From the NCBI GenBank assembly GCA_910588335.1, contig CAJUQV010000019.1, positions 1 to 64,000 of the forward strand: a stretch of DNA of 64,000 nt, given 5' to 3'. Below, piece after piece: positions 1 to 8,467 of the stretch. Source of the stretch: an uncultured Ruminiclostridium sp. (GTDB taxonomy: Bacteria; Bacillota; Clostridia; Oscillospirales; Ruminococcaceae). How positions within the stretch are numbered: the first letter of the stretch is position 1; every line of letters begins with the position of its first letter. Both the position numbers and the translations under genes were made by a program. The notes under the pieces are model-generated. The model saw nothing but the letters and a program-made list of their open reading frames with translations, ran no database searches and was not told the origin of the DNA.

Positions 1-15
1 AACTACCTTAAACTG

Positions 16-44
16 TTGTAAAAAAAATAAAAAAGTATTATAAT
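16..44 (+). promoter_or_regulatory. Sigma-A type promoter for the SNF2-like/GHKL operon
   Basis: TTGTAA at 16-21 and a perfect TATAAT at 39-44, separated by 17 bases. The likely transcript would have a leader of about 145 bases before the first start codon. Assignment is by consensus match only. Confidence 0.55.
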
Positions 45-196
45 TATACTGTATATAGATAACAGGGTAATGTATCTTTATTAAGCGCTGCGGCGGAAAA
101 AGTATTATTTGTTTTGAAAAGTACATAAAGTACATTTTTAATAGTTCTAAACAATAATAAATATAGCACAAAATAATGATAAGAGGAGCTGCTGCA

Positions 197-2098
197 ATGA
201 GTGAAACAGGTATTAAAGGAATTGTTCTGGATAATATCCCGCTTAATGTTATGACAGTTGCGTTTATGCGTAAGCTTGACAAATTTGACTGTGCCGTGGT
301 TATGGATGAACAGGGCGGCGAAAAATACGCAAAGGCACAGCTTGCGGTACTTGACGCGGTAATAGGAGCAAAAGCGCCTTCGGTTCTGATAATTACCGAC
401 GAAAAACTGATGTACGAATGGTACGCCGCTTTATTAAAGGGCATTGGCGCGGATTTTAAATTTATCACCGCCGATCCCGGCAGCATAAATTACTTTTCTC
501 CGAATCTTGAAAGTCTGTACATAACCAACACGAGTGCTGGCGATAACCCTTTGTTCGGAAAAATAAAGGAATCGGAACTAATCTGGGATTTGGTAATAAT
601 CGACGGCGGCTTGTCAAGAGAAGGAATAGATACGGAACGAATACTCGACGGCTTTGATTTGAAAACGAAAAAGTTAGTTATTTTTGCCGCTTATCTTAAT
701 TCCGGAAGAAACGCGGCGGAAAAACTCGCGGAGCTTCCCGTCAAATTTTTGAGCAGTGATGAAAAAGCGGAATATTTCAGAAGCAATTTTCCGGACGCAG
801 ATATTATAAATTTCTCTTTATCCTCTCCATACAGCCGCTATTACGGCAGCAGCGGACTTATTCCCCCCAAAATAAAAACAATCGGCTACGCAGTCGATAA
901 GGAAGCGCTTAAAGCAAAAGCAGAACAGAACAATACCCGCACATACAGATATGGAGGCAATATTTTTGAGGAACTCACTTTAGACGTCCGTAAGCTGTAT
1001 AACGCGGAAAAATACGACGATGAAATCGTTAAGGGTCTCAGAAAAGCCGATACCAAGCTCGACAGCTATATAAAAGAGCTTGCGGAACTGTCCGAAAATT
1101 CCGAAAACAGAATAATTACTTATTTTTCATCGGAAAAAACTCTTGAATACGCATATAAGGTACTCTTATCCTCAATGCCGGCGCTAAAACACCATATTGC
1201 AGTCAAAAAAAGCGGAATATACCGTATTGACGATACGGCGCGATGCTTTGAACCGGAAGAAACCGAGGAAATAAGGATACTTCTCTCAACGGATAATCAG
1301 GATGAACAGTGTGACCGTCTTGATGTAATAACTCATATTATAAATTACGAGCTGCCTACCAATCCTCTCACTTTGCACAGAAGGTACAAGCAGGCGGGAA
1401 GAAAGGGGTTTGCAATCCCCGAATTTATTGTTTTCAGAGACGAAACGGATATATTCGACGGAAGAATGATCCGAAAAGCTCTGGCGCTGCATTTTTGCAG
1501 CAGTTTTACAATGGGAATTCCCGGAAGAAACATTTATCTTCATATGGATGGTCTTGAAAATATATTGGCGGATCTTCTCAGCGAACTTGACAGTATTGAA
1601 GAAATGAATGCCGCCAAAATCGGTTTGCTGGCTTCGGAGTGCAATATCAAAGAATCTGGTCAAAATGCCCGAACGGAACTTATTAAGGCGAGAAGGGATA
1701 TAAGACGCGCGTTCGGATTGCCCGATGAAAAAACAAGCAGGCACACTGCAGCTGATATTATAGGAAAAAGACTTGAAGCACTCAGAAAAGGCTGCTGCTT
1801 CTTTGACTTGGAGGGAAAATTACAGGCAAAAAGCTATACTTTCCGCGAAAACAACGATTACGCCGATCTTGAAGCGGAACTAAAATCCGGTGAATGTTTC
1901 AGAAACTCAAGAAGCATAGCAAGAAAGCTGTTAAAAAGCTGCAAAACTTCACAGCAGCTATATAAAGTCATCCACAGCGCCGAAGAACACGACAGGCAGT
2001 ATATTTATTTCTGCACATGGCGTTATCTGGCGCGAAACCGTCTGTTTGAAGGCGGATACAATAAGTTTCTTAAAGATATCTTTGAGGAGGCGATCTGA
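197..2098 (+). CDS. Degenerate SNF2/SF2 helicase-like protein (predicted inactive)
   Basis: A 633-residue protein built like a SNF2/superfamily II ATPase but lacking its catalytic residues. The region where SNF2 proteins have DEMGLGKT reads DEQGGEKY (residues 37-44), so Walker A is gone. The Walker B/DEAH position reads WDLVIIDGG (to about residue 138), without the Glu-Ala-His. A C-terminal lobe is still recognisable: LLSTD (362-366), INYELPTNP (382-390) and then RRYKQAGRKG where active enzymes have the arginine finger motif. ATP hydrolysis is therefore unlikely; a structural or nucleic-acid-binding role is inferred. I chose the ATG at 197 because AAGAGGAG lies 8 bases upstream; an in-frame ATG at 176 has no such site. 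The stop overlaps the next start (ATGA), which suggests translational coupling and an obligate partner. The homology call is from motif spacing, not from a search. Confidence 0.6.
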   Translation: MSETGIKGIVLDNIPLNVMTVAFMRKLDKFDCAVVMDEQGGEKYAKAQLAVLDAVIGAKAPSVLIITDEKLMYEWYAALLKGIGADFKFITADPGSINYFSPNLESLYITNTSAGDNPLFGKIKESELIWDLVIIDGGLSREGIDTERILDGFDLKTKKLVIFAAYLNSGRNAAEKLAELPVKFLSSDEKAEYFRSNFPDADIINFSLSSPYSRYYGSSGLIPPKIKTIGYAVDKEALKAKAEQNNTRTYRYGGNIFEELTLDVRKLYNAEKYDDEIVKGLRKADTKLDSYIKELAELSENSENRIITYFSSEKTLEYAYKVLLSSMPALKHHIAVKKSGIYRIDDTARCFEPEETEEIRILLSTDNQDEQCDRLDVITHIINYELPTNPLTLHRRYKQAGRKGFAIPEFIVFRDETDIFDGRMIRKALALHFCSSFTMGIPGRNIYLHMDGLENILADLLSELDSIEEMNAAKIGLLASECNIKESGQNARTELIKARRDIRRAFGLPDEKTSRHTAADIIGKRLEALRKGCCFFDLEGKLQAKSYTFRENNDYADLEAELKSGECFRNSRSIARKLLKSCKTSQQLYKVIHSAEEHDRQYIYFCTWRYLARNRLFEGGYNKFLKDIFEEAI

Positions 2099-5000
2099 TG
2101 GTTAATCTTGGGAAAAGCGTCTTCGACCTTATAGGGGATTTTTATCAGGCTCACCTTAACGGAAATATTGAAGCCAAAAACGCCGCACTTGTGCAAATAG
2201 AAGAGAACGCAGCCAAAAATAAAACTGCGGACAAAGATTTCGCAGATTACTATAACGATGTGTTCACCGGAAGAACTGGCTTTAACGCCAAACTGAGCCT
2301 GGCGGATTATCCGAAAGAAAGTATTATAAGAGAGTTGTTTCAAAATGCCTTGGGATGCAGATATCTTACGGGAGATATAAAAATATTGGCGGATTTCCAT
2401 GAAAACGATATTGTAACCATTTCATATAATGAAGTGGGCTTCTCTATGGAGGATATACTTTATTATCTCGGCTTCGGAATGAACAATGGAGACGAAACAA
2501 GGGAAGGACGCTTCGGAATAGGCGCAAAAAGCGTTTTTCTGAACGTACGTTCGCTGTCCGTGCGTTCAAACACTTTCAGCTTTAAGATAAGAAACGATGC
2601 CGGGAGACTTGCCGTTGAATCCATATGCCTGAATACGGAGCATTTTAACGGCACAAGAGTTACACTTGAGCTTGATCACGTAGAATATGAAAGAATAAAG
2701 GATAATTTTCTTACAATTACCGAGAAAAAAGGCGATTATCTTAATATGGTGGAGTTGTGCTTTGCTTTTAACAGAAAACACCTTATGAAAAGTGCGCTTT
2801 CACTTAACGATAGCAGCATGAAAACGGTTAATGTGGCGGTGGCGAAAAACGGCAAGGTGTCCGACGTTTACCGCATAGCGCTTCAATGTAAAGATGAAAA
2901 CGACATACCGAAAATTCGATTCTATCATAACAACAAGAGCCTCCTGGACTTTCTTCACTATGAAAAAGACGGCTTTGTTTATCTTATTCCGTTTGCGGTG
3001 GCAAATGCAAAGCGGGAAAAGGTGGTAAAGCTCCTGCTTGCCAAATACAATTACTTTTCCACATATGAGCTTACCGGTTATATCGGAAACAACAACGACA
3101 GATTTATCGACGAAAAACTGTCCGCCTTTTTTGTGAGCGTACCCAACACTTGCATTACCCACAGCCGAACGGGCATACGCCACGACAAGGAGAGTATTGT
3201 AACAAAGGCTCTCGAACGGGATATACAGGCTATTTTGAAAGAATACGGGAAATATTTTGTCCTTGATCTTAAAAACGTCAATGACACGGAATATTATTAT
3301 ATGGCGCCCCGTTCCTACGCTTTCGTGTTTTTTAACAGCTATATAAAAACCAGCCGTTACGCGGCAATTATAAAGGATATCTTTGTTTCCGGAATTTCCT
3401 TTTGCTTTCCGGGCGAAGCTGTTCCGGTAAACTATGAGAGGCTTAAATCCGCCGGCTTTAAAAGCGAGGTCAAGGGAGTAAGCGAACAGCGCAGGAAAGA
3501 CGGAACCGCCGACAAGGAGTATATTGATCTTCGTCTGGAAAAGCTCAGAAGCGGCCTTTCAGAATTTAAAGACAAAACGCTTTATGCGGGATACGAATGG
3601 ACAAACGAGGACGGGAGCGAAACGGGCAGGGTCTACCGCTACGAATTTATAAGGGGAAAAAATCTGTATAAGATATCCTCGGAGCACAGCGGAGGCTTCT
3701 CTGATTTTGAGATTTATAACGGGTTCCCCAGTGTTATCGGCTACTATCTTCCCGCTTATCTTGAAAACGGCTGCGTAATGGACGAGAATGCCCTGGAAAA
3801 AATTTTCACATTGTTTGACGAAGCTGCGGGAGAAGAGTATTCCCTTTCAATGAAATATTACCGCATTCATTTTGACAGGGGGGAAGAAAATTATTCCTTT
3901 GAAATTTCCAAAATAAAGGTTATAAATATCAAAAACGCAATGGAAACCTTGGGAAGGCGCAGACGCCGCTTCGACAGCCGCCAGAATTATCAGGAGGTCG
4001 CCGCCATGATGGTGAACTCCTTCACCCAGGGAAAGGATACTATGACCTTTTTGCGGGAGATCAAGGAGCAGGGCGGAGAAATCGAGCTTATTCTCGACTT
4101 TAACAAAAAGTATCGCTTTCAGGCTTACGGCAAGCAGTTTATGATACCCGGTAGCATTACCGATACCGATCTTCTGGAAATTTTAGGCGACGCCAGACAG
4201 GTGTTGGAATCCGGAGTGCTTAAAAACAGAAAATTTGACTTCGATTACGGAAAATCCGTATATACCTTCGATTCCGGCGAAGTATCCGGGCTGCTCGCGG
4301 ATTTTTCCGCCAAGGAAGAAACGGTGCGTATACTTGACGGCCTTTATATGTGCAATTTAAAGTATGACGGAACAATACTTCTTGACGAAAACGAAAAGGT
4401 GATATGCACCAAGCGCTTCGGAGAACCTATTGAGGCGGAGGAAAGAAGCTTAGCCAAAAGCTTCGTTATACTCCGTGATGATCTTAACAAAACCGAGTTT
4501 GTCTCGATAGCAGAATATATTGTTACGGGAAGCGACAAGGGGATATTAAACCGATTTTTTAGCCGCACCAAGGATCCTAACCGCATCATACCCGACCAGA
4601 TTTCTCTAAAGTACAAGCGCGCTCCCGTACTGAGCCGCGAAGAATTCGAGTTTGCAATCGATGTATATAATTCCATTAAAGGCAAGAGCGAGCTCCCATA
4701 TTATAAAAGCTACTTTGCCAAGGATATAAACGCAAGACTTTACGGCTTCGGTGCCTGCTGCGTATTTTGCGGAGAAGGCAGACACAATATAAACAGTTAT
4801 AATCTCGTGGACTTCTCTCTTGACGTAATGACGGAGGAAGGAGAAAAGAGGTTTAATTTTGCGCTCTATCTTTGCGGAAACCATATAGCGGATTCCGACG
4901 GATGGTTTATAAAGGAATTGTGCATCGGAGGAATGAATCCCTTTATGTGGCTTAAGGAAATTAAAGAAGCAAAGAGTATACCTCCAGAATTTCTGATTTG

Positions 5001-5151
5001 TTCCCTTAAATATATTCCGCATATTGTTTACGATATCACTCCGGAAGGCTTCGGAAGAAATACGGAAATTGTAAGCGCGGAGGAAAAAATTCTTGATTTC
5101 AGAATAACGCCGCTTATGGCAGCCAAGTGGGCGGAGGATAACAAAGAGTGA
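2098..5151 (+). CDS. Large sacsin/NOV-like GHKL (HSP90-type) ATPase
   Basis: A 1017-residue protein with an N-terminal Bergerat-fold ATPase. The N box is RELFQNA (residues 78-84), the G1 motif is NEVGF (111-115) and the G2 motif is GRFGIGAKSVF (137-147). The NE-x-GF form of G1 and the GIG-KSVF form of G2 are those of the sacsin/NO VEIN group rather than of gyrase, HSP90 or MutL, where G1 is DxGxG. The rest is not recognised, apart from a possible zinc site near the C-terminus: CCVFC around 886-890 and LCGNH around 924-928. There is no signal peptide or membrane segment, so it is probably cytosolic. It follows the SNF2-like gene with a 1-base overlap. GHKL ATPases paired with SF2 helicases are known from restriction-like and MORC-type conflict systems, so a defence role is plausible but unproven. 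No nuclease or methylase is adjacent. Confidence 0.6.
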   Translation: MVNLGKSVFDLIGDFYQAHLNGNIEAKNAALVQIEENAAKNKTADKDFADYYNDVFTGRTGFNAKLSLADYPKESIIRELFQNALGCRYLTGDIKILADFHENDIVTISYNEVGFSMEDILYYLGFGMNNGDETREGRFGIGAKSVFLNVRSLSVRSNTFSFKIRNDAGRLAVESICLNTEHFNGTRVTLELDHVEYERIKDNFLTITEKKGDYLNMVELCFAFNRKHLMKSALSLNDSSMKTVNVAVAKNGKVSDVYRIALQCKDENDIPKIRFYHNNKSLLDFLHYEKDGFVYLIPFAVANAKREKVVKLLLAKYNYFSTYELTGYIGNNNDRFIDEKLSAFFVSVPNTCITHSRTGIRHDKESIVTKALERDIQAILKEYGKYFVLDLKNVNDTEYYYMAPRSYAFVFFNSYIKTSRYAAIIKDIFVSGISFCFPGEAVPVNYERLKSAGFKSEVKGVSEQRRKDGTADKEYIDLRLEKLRSGLSEFKDKTLYAGYEWTNEDGSETGRVYRYEFIRGKNLYKISSEHSGGFSDFEIYNGFPSVIGYYLPAYLENGCVMDENALEKIFTLFDEAAGEEYSLSMKYYRIHFDRGEENYSFEISKIKVINIKNAMETLGRRRRRFDSRQNYQEVAAMMVNSFTQGKDTMTFLREIKEQGGEIELILDFNKKYRFQAYGKQFMIPGSITDTDLLEILGDARQVLESGVLKNRKFDFDYGKSVYTFDSGEVSGLLADFSAKEETVRILDGLYMCNLKYDGTILLDENEKVICTKRFGEPIEAEERSLAKSFVILRDDLNKTEFVSIAEYIVTGSDKGILNRFFSRTKDPNRIIPDQISLKYKRAPVLSREEFEFAIDVYNSIKGKSELPYYKSYFAKDINARLYGFGACCVFCGEGRHNINSYNLVDFSLDVMTEEGEKRFNFALYLCGNHIADSDGWFIKELCIGGMNPFMWLKEIKEAKSIPPEFLICSLKYIPHIVYDITPEGFGRNTEIVSAEEKILDFRITPLMAAKWAEDNKE

Positions 5152-5222
5152 TTTTTACTAAATTTTGATTAAGTTACAGATAAATTCAAGATTAGTGATT
5201 AATATTGGCATTAAAGCATAGC

Positions 5223-5370
5223 GCACAATTATCGGCTCACGTTTTTGTTGTACGATTGCACATTTCCGTTTTATTACACATTCTTTACTGACGGGCGTAT
5301 ACCGTAAGCTTCCCGTATGCGTCCAATCCGAATAAATCTGACAGCGCGGTCGAACGGCAATAATTGTGCG
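5223..5370. repeat. Possible MITE bounded by an 11-bp inverted repeat
   Basis: About 148 bases with no gene, bounded by CGCACAATTAT and its reverse complement ATAATTGTGCG. The pair is spaced like the ends of a small non-autonomous element. No target duplication was recognised and no second copy was seen in this window. Confidence 0.3.
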
Positions 5371-5407
5371 GCGCCGCCAAAAAAATTTTGAATAACGTAC
5401 AATTTTT

Positions 5408-5442
5408 ATCGGTGTATAGGCAGCTATATACCGATTTTTTTT
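5408..5442 (+). terminator. Rho-independent terminator
   Basis: An 11-base stem (ATCGGTGTATA with TATATACCGAT, one G-T pair) closes a short loop and is followed by eight T residues. It lies about 260 bases after the GHKL gene and probably ends that transcript. Confidence 0.7.
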
Positions 5443-5503
5443 AATTAGAATATGTACTTATATTTCCGCGTTGCTTTCATTTACCTTTTAACGTCTTTAT
5501 GTT

Positions 5504-5603
5504 TAATACTAATCCCTTTTAAAACTGTTGGATTAGTGTTTTGGGTGCAACCATTTTTAAACTATGGATAAAATCCATAGTTTAAAAATGGTTTGGTATA
5601 AAA
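5504..5603. repeat. Variable-hairpin repeat, copy A
   Basis: Starts TAATACTAAT and ends GGTATAAAA. It holds two hairpins: ACTAATCC (5508-5515) with GGATTAGT (5530-5537), then a perfect 21-base arm at 5549-5569 paired with 5573-5593 around a 3-base loop. A spacer reading TTTTGGGTG separates them. Related copies are at 13636, 21817, 28405, 31251, 34812, 44339 and 50644. Confidence 0.6.
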
Positions 5604-5847
5604 TCAAGAATGAATTGCTGCAAAAACCAGAATATAAATATAACAAAATATCAAATCTAAAAAATGGCTAAAAACAAAATCGTAAAATATATCATAATAT
5701 ATTGTAATTATAAAAAAGTTGTATATTAGATACATCGTTTAGACAACTATTGTTATTTTGTGTAATATTATATTTTCAACTACTGTTATTTTGTGACAAT
5801 TTATTGTTATTTTTATTATTAGGCATTACATTTTATTTAATATTTTG

Positions 5848-6090
5848 TTATTTTTTATATCCAATACCTCGCTTATCATTTGTTCTTCCAGTAATGTAAT
5901 CTAATGATACATTATAGTAATCCGCCAATAATATAAAATATTTCATTGGCAATTCTACCCTACCACTTTCATATCTTTGGTATGCTGTTTGATTTGTTAA
6001 ACCTAATATTTCTGCTAATTGTGCTTGTGTCAAGTCTCTATCTTCTCTTAAATCGCGTAATCTATGATAATATTTTTCGTCTTTTTTCAT
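5848..6090 (-). CDS. XRE/Cro-type helix-turn-helix repressor
   Basis: An 80-residue single-domain regulator. Residues 9-65 form an HTH_3 domain (LRDLREDRDLTQAQLAEILG with the recognition helix around TNQTAYQRYESG) followed by the usual Leu-rich helices; the C-terminus is basic. The ATG at 6090 is preferred because AAAGGAAGG lies 5 bases upstream; a 10-residue longer reading from 6120 has no such site. It is divergent from the dockerin/cohesin operon, and three dyads of the form TTAC-N6-GTAA lie between them. It is therefore a likely repressor of that operon and of itself. Confidence 0.8.
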   Translation of the reverse strand: MKKDEKYYHRLRDLREDRDLTQAQLAEILGLTNQTAYQRYESGRVELPMKYFILLADYYNVSLDYITGRTNDKRGIGYKK

Positions 6091-6135
6091 AATAACCTTC
6101 CTTTGAATTTGTTCAACCATACTAATTTTATCATA

Positions 6136-6205
6136 TTACACATATGTAGTATTGACTTTATTACAAATAAGTAATATAATTAAATGTGTTATTACAAATA
6201 TGTAA
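6136..6205 (+). promoter_or_regulatory. Promoter overlapped by three XRE-type operators
   Basis: TTGACT at 6152-6157 and TATAAT at 6175-6180 are separated by exactly 17 bases. The spacer contains the dyad TTACAAATAAGTAA (6161-6174). Similar dyads lie just upstream (TTACACATATGTAG, 6136-6149) and downstream (TTACAAATATGTAA, 6192-6205). Binding at the middle site would block RNA polymerase. Assigning the sites to the adjacent XRE protein is inference from position. Confidence 0.7.
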
Positions 6206-6323
6206 TAATCGAAAGCCGTTCCCCCTCCGACTTGGAGATCCACAATCGCATAGCTGAAAAGAGGTGATGATACATATACTTGTCAGAATCAAACTACCCG
6301 ATTAAAAAGAAAGGAATAAAAAA

Positions 6324-7946
6324 ATGAAAAAGACATTAAGCTTTTTATTGGCGATTGCTCTGGTAATTTGTATGCTTCCAAGCATGAGTTTACCGGTTTT
6401 AGCTGCGGGATATAATGCGCAGACGGTTGTAAACATCGCTTTGAACAACGTCGGAAGTACCTCGTTTAAATCAGGTTATTGTTTGAATTTCGTAAAGCAG
6501 ATGTTCATGCAAGCATACGGCTTTGAATCTACTGCCCCTTGTGCCTACGAATACGGCTCAAAATTTATCGACAGCACTTCGAGAGACAATATCCCTTTAG
6601 GTGCCGATGTATTCTTTTCAGGCGGCAAGATCGGCGATTCCACAATTTGTTCAAACTGCAGAAACATTGCAGGGCACGTGGGAATATATGTAGGTGATGG
6701 ATATATAGTTCACCTATACGGAACCAAAGTAGTAAAAACCACAATCGATTATGTTTTAAACACAAGTGGCTACAATTATCAATACCGGGGTTGGGGCTAT
6801 CACGGCAACGTTACCTTAGGAGACGGCAACATCAGTGAAAATCCCGACGATTACCCAATACCTCAAAGAGACATCTACTACACATCCCCCGTAATGAGAG
6901 GCGATGATGTATGCTGGGTACAGGCAGTTCTGCGCAAGCTTGGTTACACCAGATACTGCACACAGGTTGACGGATCCTACGGTCCCGGCACCAGAGACGA
7001 TGTCAGGTGCTTCCAGTACGATCACGGACTGCCTGTGGACTGCATTGTCAATTCCGCAACCAGAGGACTGCTTAAAGAACTTTGGGAACAAAAGAAACAG
7101 AGTGAAGTAAAGTTTAGTGAAAATCCCGACGATTACCCTATACCTCAAAGAAATATCTATTATACATCCCCTGTAATGAGAGGAGATGACGTATGTTGGA
7201 TACAGGCGGTTCTGCGCAAGCTTGGCTACACCAAATACTGCACACAGGTTAACGGCACCTTTGATATCGGCACTAGAGACGATATCAGATGCTTCCAGTA
7301 TGATCACGGTCTTACCGTTGACTGTAGCGTCGGTCCTGCCACCAGAGGGCTGCTTAAAGAACTTTGGGAACAAAAGAAACAAAACGATATAAAACTTACC
7401 GCAATTTCCGTTGCGTCAGCTCCAAACAAGACCACTTACTTCGTAGGCGATGCTTTGGATACTTCCGGACTTACTCTTACTGCATCATATAGCAACGGCA
7501 CCACAAAAATCATAACAAGCGGATTTACCACCGAAGGTTTTGATTCCTCCACTGCGGGCACAAAAACCATTACAGTAAATTACGGCGGAAAAAGCACCAC
7601 TTTCAGCGTCATCATAAAGGAAATAGTGGTAAATAAGCATTACACAATAGCTTACAATGCAAACGGCGGCTCGGGCACTATGGCGTCAACTGACATGGTT
7701 GTAGGTACCCCGAAAAATCTTTCTCCCAATACCTTTACCAAAACAGGTTATACATTCGCAGGATGGGCGCTTGACAGAAATGCGCAATCTCCTGTATATT
7801 TTGACAAACAGCCAGTCAACAATTTAGCCGAGGAAGGAATCGTTACTCTTTACGCGGTGTGGACAAGCAGAAATTCTCCCTCTATCCGTGTAAATAATAT
7901 CGCTGCCCCTTTGGGACAGCAGGTTCAGATTCCCGTATATATCTAA
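6324..7946 (+). CDS. Secreted NlpC/P60- or CHAP-like protein with peptidoglycan-binding and Ig-like repeats; N-terminal part of a gene broken by TAA
   Basis: A 540-residue product with a signal peptide (residues 1-28, LAAG cleavage region). Next is a cysteine peptidase-like domain (about 30-165) with a candidate catalytic Cys in GYCLNF and His in GHVGIYVG, expected to cut peptidoglycan. Two peptidoglycan-binding-like repeats follow, each 94 residues, starting SENPDDYPIPQR (from bases 6834 and 7116). Then come a bacterial Ig-like domain (about 356-430) and an InlB/Flg_new-type repeat (433-505, AGWALD, LYAVWT). The reading frame stops at TAA 7944-7946, a few residues into a cohesin-like fold (VQIPVYI). 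The same frame continues without another stop to a dockerin at 8450. As it stands the product would be secreted but lack its dockerin. RBS AAAGGAAT precedes the start; XRE operators lie upstream. Confidence 0.75.
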   Translation: MKKTLSFLLAIALVICMLPSMSLPVLAAGYNAQTVVNIALNNVGSTSFKSGYCLNFVKQMFMQAYGFESTAPCAYEYGSKFIDSTSRDNIPLGADVFFSGGKIGDSTICSNCRNIAGHVGIYVGDGYIVHLYGTKVVKTTIDYVLNTSGYNYQYRGWGYHGNVTLGDGNISENPDDYPIPQRDIYYTSPVMRGDDVCWVQAVLRKLGYTRYCTQVDGSYGPGTRDDVRCFQYDHGLPVDCIVNSATRGLLKELWEQKKQSEVKFSENPDDYPIPQRNIYYTSPVMRGDDVCWIQAVLRKLGYTKYCTQVNGTFDIGTRDDIRCFQYDHGLTVDCSVGPATRGLLKELWEQKKQNDIKLTAISVASAPNKTTYFVGDALDTSGLTLTASYSNGTTKIITSGFTTEGFDSSTAGTKTITVNYGGKSTTFSVIIKEIVVNKHYTIAYNANGGSGTMASTDMVVGTPKNLSPNTFTKTGYTFAGWALDRNAQSPVYFDKQPVNNLAEEGIVTLYAVWTSRNSPSIRVNNIAAPLGQQVQIPVYI

Positions 7947-8450
7947 AACACCAAGGTTTCGGCGCTTACATTTTCCGTAAAATTTGATTCCTCCGTGCTT
8001 AATTTCGTTTCCGAAAGCGAATTGGCGTTTGGTTTTGCTGATGTCAACACAAATAACGCCGGCAGTGGTTCCCTAACTCTGGCGTGTCTAAATGAAAGTT
8101 CCGGAATCGAAGGAAAAATAGTGGTTCTAACATTTGATGTTCTGACAAAAAATTCTTGCAGCACCATTGTAAGGATCTGCGATTCGGATGCATATGACAA
8201 TAAGGATAATCCCATTCAGCTTCTTGAAACCGCAGCGGAAATCTCCGTAGGTGCCGGCAAGCTCGGCGACGTAAACAATGATGGAAAGGTTAATATTATT
8301 GATGCTCGCTGGCTGCTTCAGGCTTCATCAGGCAGCCGCACTCTTGATGACGCTCAGAAAAATGTTGCCGATGTCAACAGTGACGGAAAGGTTAACATCA
8401 TTGACGCTCGCTGGTTGCTTCAAATAGCCTCCGGAAGCCGTAAACTATAA
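7947..8450 (+). pseudogene. Cohesin-like domain remainder plus type I dockerin, separated from its N-terminus by an in-frame stop
   Basis: In the same frame as the preceding gene. Directly after the TAA the reading is NTKVSALTFSVKFDSSVLNF, which completes the cohesin-type strand pattern begun before the stop. A type I dockerin follows: two calcium-loop repeats, each DVN-DGKVNIIDARWLLQ, with loop residues Asp, Asn, Asp and Asp conserved. A GTG at 7995 could in theory start translation, but no ribosome binding site precedes it. The simplest view is one ancestral gene (6324-8450) with a single base change to TAA. A sequencing error or programmed readthrough cannot be excluded. The cohesin gene begins 17 bases after its stop. 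Confidence 0.75.
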
Positions 8451-8467
8451 GTTATAAGGAGAATATA

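Noticed and set aside
6218..6300. A small open frame in the leader of the dockerin gene (ATG near 6270)
   Set aside because: It has a possible ribosome site (AAGAGGTG) but only about a dozen codons and no similarity; leader peptide function is unsupported.
7995..8450. Independent gene starting at GTG 7995
   Set aside because: No ribosome site, starts in the middle of a cohesin strand, and is in frame with the preceding broken gene.
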